A stretch of DNA of 64,000 bases, taken from Lachnospiraceae bacterium (GTDB taxonomy: Bacteria; Bacillota; Clostridia; Lachnospirales; Lachnospiraceae). The stretch's first letter is position 1. Each line of letters opens with the position of its first letter. Positions 60,521 through 64,000 of the stretch are shown in pieces. A model generated the notes under the pieces. That model was not told the DNA's origin. It made no database searches and was given only the letters and a program-made list of their open reading frames with translations. Made by a program: the position numbers and the translations under genes. The stretch is from positions 283,501 through 347,500 of the forward strand of contig JAKVNF010000003.1 of NCBI GenBank assembly GCA_022483465.1. The letters run 5' to 3'.

Positions 60521-60548
60521 ATTGTACCATCGAAATATCAAATGTAAA
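60521..60548 (-). promoter_or_regulatory. Promoter of the two-gene membrane operon
   Basis: Minus-strand TTTACA, 16 bases, TACAAT. Confidence 0.65.
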
Positions 60549-60658
60549 TTTGCCCCGCCGGAATTTCAGAGTAATTTCACGAAATGCCCGTGTTTTCGGC
60601 ACTTTCCACGGCCCCTCCCGGTTTGGACAAACCGCCGCTTTTGTGGCGCGGCGGTTCA

Positions 60659-60687
60659 TTGACATGATCCGGACACGGGGTTACGAT
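60659..60687 (+). promoter_or_regulatory. metK promoter
   Basis: TTGACA, 17 bases, TACGAT, about 45 bases before the SAM riboswitch. A GC-rich palindrome (AACCGCCGC/GCGGCGGTT, 60629-60658) lies just upstream. Confidence 0.75.
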
Positions 60688-60730
60688 GTCACCGTCAATT
60701 GAATATGCGAACAGAAGCAATCTGTTCGTT

Positions 60731-60863
60731 TCTCTTATTCAGAGTGGTGGAGATACATAGGATCTGTGAAGCCACGGCAACCTTTGCAGCGATGCAGAAC
60801 GGTGCCAACCTGAGCGGGAGCACGCACGGGAGACCGTGAGATGGGCAATCGAACAATAAGGGG
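60731..60863 (+). promoter_or_regulatory. SAM-I (S-box) riboswitch aptamer
   Basis: Starts CTCTTATTCAGAGTGGTGGAG, continues to GTGAAGCCACGGCAACC and GGTGCCAACCTGAGCGGG, the conserved S-box core. P1 pairs CTCTTATT (60732-60739) with AATAAGGG (60855-60862). High SAM should favour the downstream terminator and lower metK expression. Confidence 0.93.
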
Positions 60864-60878
60864 ATTTGGATGAACGCC

Positions 60879-60917
60879 AATCCGTCCGGTTTGAGAGCCG
60901 AGCGGATTTCTTTTTTT
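60879..60917 (+). terminator. Expression-platform terminator of the SAM riboswitch
   Basis: Stem AATCCG...CGG with CCG...CGGATT followed by TCTTTTTTT, between aptamer and metK. Confidence 0.85.
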
Positions 60918-60971
60918 GTTCGCAAATGGGCAACCAGCATGCAATGGCATGCAGAAAGCAAGAGGTAGGTT

Positions 60972-62183
<1,212 letters not shown>

Positions 62184-62210
62184 GACAAAAACAATCCGCA
62201 ATGGCGGATC

Positions 62211-62253
62211 GGCAGCTGTTCTTCGGAGCAATCCGGAGGGCAGCTGCCTTTTT
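62211..62253 (+). terminator. Terminator after metK
   Basis: GGCAGCTG/CAGCTGCC stem with an internal TCCGGA-type fold, followed by TTTTT. Confidence 0.85.
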
Positions 62254-62295
62254 GTGCCTTGGGGTCTTTGAAATGTGATACCAGACTGGGAAATC

Positions 62296-62485
62296 CGATC
62301 TCGGGCGCCTTTCGGTCACCCCGGGAGAGGACTGGCACGTGGAGACGGCACGCCTTGCCTGCACCGGCGTGCACACCCTTCTTTTGGCCTTTCACGGAAC
62401 CGGCATGTTCTCCCTGGAGCGTCTCTCCTTTACTGACGCGAAAGAGGGGAAGACCGCTGCCCTGCAGGAAGGAGAAAAACCATGA
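62296..62485 (+). pseudogene. C-terminal remnant of a carbohydrate-binding (CBM6-like) glycosidase
   Basis: An open frame without start reads GRLSVTPGEDWHVETARLAC, then TGVHTLLLAFHGTGMFSLERLSF and a natural stop. This fits the end of a CBM6-type beta-sandwich found at the C-terminus of GH43 and related enzymes. The stop overlaps the next start (ATGA), as in an operon, but the rest of the gene is missing, so an upstream deletion has occurred. Confidence 0.5.
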
Positions 62486-63402
62486 TCCCAACACGCCTTG
62501 GTCCGAATGAGAAAGCCGGGGCGCGCCTTGCACTGCCCCGGATGCTTCTCTATACCTCGGCATTTCCCGATCAGGCCGTCAGGGCCTTTGCCGAGAGACT
62601 TCATACCGCCGGCATCGAGGCGGTGCCTTCTGGGGAGGGGGAGCCCTTTTTGCAGATCCTTCAGGATCGGACACTTCCCGCGGAGGGGTACCGTATCATC
62701 GTCCAATGCCGCGGGGTGATCGTTGAAGCAAGCACCCAGCAGGGGGCGATCCTTGCGCTCACCACGACCTGGAAGGAACACGCCCTGCACGGATCGCTTC
62801 CCGCGGGGACCTTTTGGATGCGCCCGCCTTCTCCCACCGGGGACTGCTGCTCGACTGTGCGCGGCACTTCTTCCCGGCAGAGGAGATCCGGCGGGTGCTG
62901 GAGGCCATGGCACTTTGTGAGCTCAACGTGTTTCACTGGCATCTTGCCGATGACCAGGGCTTTCGGATCGAGACGAAGGCCTTCCCCGAGATCAATGAGG
63001 CGGCGGGCCCTTATGATACGCAGGCGGAGATCCGGGACCTCGTGGCCTATACGGCAGACCGCGGCATCGAGGTGATCCCGGAGATTGACCTTCCGGGGCA
63101 CACCAGGGCAATCCTCGCGGGGCTCCCGAAGCTCTCCTGCAGCGGAAAGAGGGTCCGCCCCGCCCGCACCGGCGGCATCTACAAGACCATCCTCTGCCCC
63201 GGAAAGGAGGAGGCGTTCCGATTTCTGAGCGCGCTCTTTGACGAGATCTGCCCGCTCTTTCCCTCCGCCCTGATTTCACATCGGCGGGGATGAGGTGCCG
63301 AAAGAGGCGTGGCAGAACTGCCCCGCCTGCAAGAAGCGGATGGAGGAGGAGAGGCTGACAAGCTTTGGAGCGCGTCACCGCACAAAACCGCAAACTGCAT
63401 AA
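62482..63402 (+). pseudogene. Decayed beta-N-acetylhexosaminidase (GH20)
   Basis: The GH20 sequence runs over three frames. The N-terminal domain (MIPTRLGPNEKAGARLALP to ALPAGTFWM-like) is in the first. The barrel start (FSHRGLLLDCARHFFPAEEIRRVLE, NVFHWHLADDQGFRIETKAFPEINE, IPEIDLPGHTRAIL) is in the second. The catalytic Asp-Glu motif (FHIGGDEVPKEAWQNCPACKKRMEEERL) is in the third. Frameshifts lie near 62812 and 63272, and the gene is cut short at a stop around residue 300 of about 500. No functional enzyme is expected. Confidence 0.75.
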
Positions 63403-63509
63403 GAGACACCGGGGAAAATCTGCCTGATTTGTTCAATATTTTGCGTTGACACTTTGAATTCGCTTTGGTAGTATATTCAATGCGCCGCGAGAGCGGAGCA
63501 CAAAAACAC

Positions 63510-63595
63510 GGAGAGGTATCGAAGCGGTCATAACGAGGCGGTCTTGAAAACCGTTTGTCCTTCGGGGCGCATGGGTTCGAATCCCATCCTCTCCG
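63510..63595 (+). tRNA. tRNA-Ser (UGA)
   Basis: Acceptor stem GGAGAGG/CCTCTCC with discriminator G, anticodon loop CTTGAAA (anticodon TGA), long variable arm and GGTTCGAATCC T-arm. No encoded CCA. Confidence 0.95.
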
Positions 63596-63651
63596 CTCTG
63601 ATCACTCTGTGGCAGGCAATTGAATATCGAATCTTAGATTCGGGCATATTT

Positions 63652-63740
63652 GGAGAAATACCCAAGTGGCCGAAGGGGCTCCCCTGGAAAGGGAGTAGGT
63701 CGTTAATAGCGGCGCGAGGGTTCAAATCCCTCTTTCTCCG
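63652..63740 (+). tRNA. tRNA-Ser (GGA)
   Basis: Acceptor stem GGAGAAA/TTTCTCC with discriminator G, anticodon loop with GGA flanked by CT and AA, long variable arm typical of serine tRNAs, GGTTCAAATCC T-arm. No encoded CCA. Confidence 0.95.
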
Positions 63741-63765
63741 TTCGAACTGCATAGCGGTTCCAAGT

Positions 63766-63792
63766 AAACGGATTGCCCCGCAATCCGTTTTT
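63766..63792 (+). terminator. Terminator after the tRNA pair
   Basis: 10-bp perfect stem AAACGGATTG/CAATCCGTTT, loop CCCCG, followed by TTTTT. Confidence 0.9.
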
Positions 63793-63853
63793 GCAACTTC
63801 TCAATCAAATATCTGACAATCAAATAGAAATGCAACCCTGAATCAATTCTTAA

Positions 63854-64000
63854 GGTTCAGCAATGAACCAAAGTTTTAATTCAGAACATTCCAAGATGTT
63901 CTGTGAATCCCACAAGGGATTCATGAGAACAGACAGTAAAACGGAACTTACGAGAGAACGACAACGTTCGATCGAGTCCGATTGGACAGTCTGTTAAAAA
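63854..64000 (+). ncRNA. Candidate large structured RNA, running off the window edge
   Basis: AT-rich stretch with six hairpins in 135 bases: GGTTCA-gcaa-TGAACC (63854-63869), CAGAACAT/ATGTTCTG (63882-63903), directly abutting TGAATCCC-acaa-GGGATTCA (63904-63923), then a 7-bp stem AACAGAC/GTCTGTT (63928-63934 with 63989-63995) that encloses GTAA/TTAC, GAACG-acaa-CGTTC and GTCC-gatt-GGAC. No open frame is evident. The many perfect short stems and the enclosed multibranch loop suggest a functional RNA. Its strand and limits are uncertain. Confidence 0.5.

Noticed and set aside
60629..60658. Intrinsic terminator upstream of metK
   Set aside because: The stem AACCGCCGC/GCGGCGGTT is strong but has no U-tract on either side, so it was left as a palindrome next to the promoter.
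63793..64000. Protein-coding gene in the right-edge AT-rich stretch
   Set aside because: No long open frame on either strand; stops are frequent and the perfect hairpins account for most of the sequence.

Overview
The window is 64 kb of GC-rich, gene-dense chromosome. It most likely comes from a high-GC member of the Clostridia, probably Lachnospiraceae. This is inferred from strong GGAGG ribosome sites, LL-diaminopimelate aminotransferase, type III glutamine synthetase, an ANTAR regulator beside glnA, a GlpP antiterminator and an S-box SAM riboswitch. No taxonomic search was possible.

Layout. 1-8.2 kb: end of hisC, small membrane exporter, methyltransferase, nadE, dapF, dapL, SEC-C protein, HD hydrolase. 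8.6-15.2 kb: asnB (minus strand, with an attenuator-like leader), a NEW3-domain/ABC exporter operon and an unrecognised 336-residue protein. 15.3-34.4 kb: a nitrogen-assimilation island with glnN, gltB, gltD, an Amt-PII fusion, pyrG, glnA and an ANTAR-domain RNA-binding regulator, interrupted by a large EAL/GGDEF gene that is split by a frameshift. Four leaders here (glnN, gltB, amt, pyrG) carry terminator hairpins, and three carry small hexaloop hairpins resembling ANTAR targets. 34.5-40.6 kb: ECF sigma/anti-sigma pair, lipoprotein, a phosphoglycerate mutase homologue without its catalytic histidine, the true iPGM, asparaginase. 40.6-49.0 kb: mobile and decayed DNA, with an IS110-type element and its probable guide RNA, an aldo-keto reductase/glpP pair, then an IS605-type element inserted in a lacI-type gene and itself split by an IS1595-type element with a perfect 29-bp inverted repeat and 9-bp target duplication, followed by nucleoside hydrolase and sugar symporter remnants. 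49-60.5 kb: def, araA with araR and paired operator-like sites, clpX, lspA-like, carbamate kinase, cysK, membrane proteins, MATE transporter. 60.6-64 kb: SAM riboswitch and metK, remnants of a glycosidase operon, two tRNA-Ser genes, and an AT-rich stretch folding into many perfect hairpins that runs off the window edge.

How it fits together. The nitrogen island covers ammonium uptake and sensing (Amt-PII), assimilation (two unrelated glutamine synthetases, glutamate synthase) and glutamine use (pyrG, with nadE and asnB elsewhere in the window). The ANTAR protein is the natural candidate to control the leader terminators. The most interesting items are that regulon, the tRNA-adjacent structured RNA at the right edge, the histidine-less mutase, the frameshifted c-di-GMP protein, and the nested insertion with guide-RNA-type elements.
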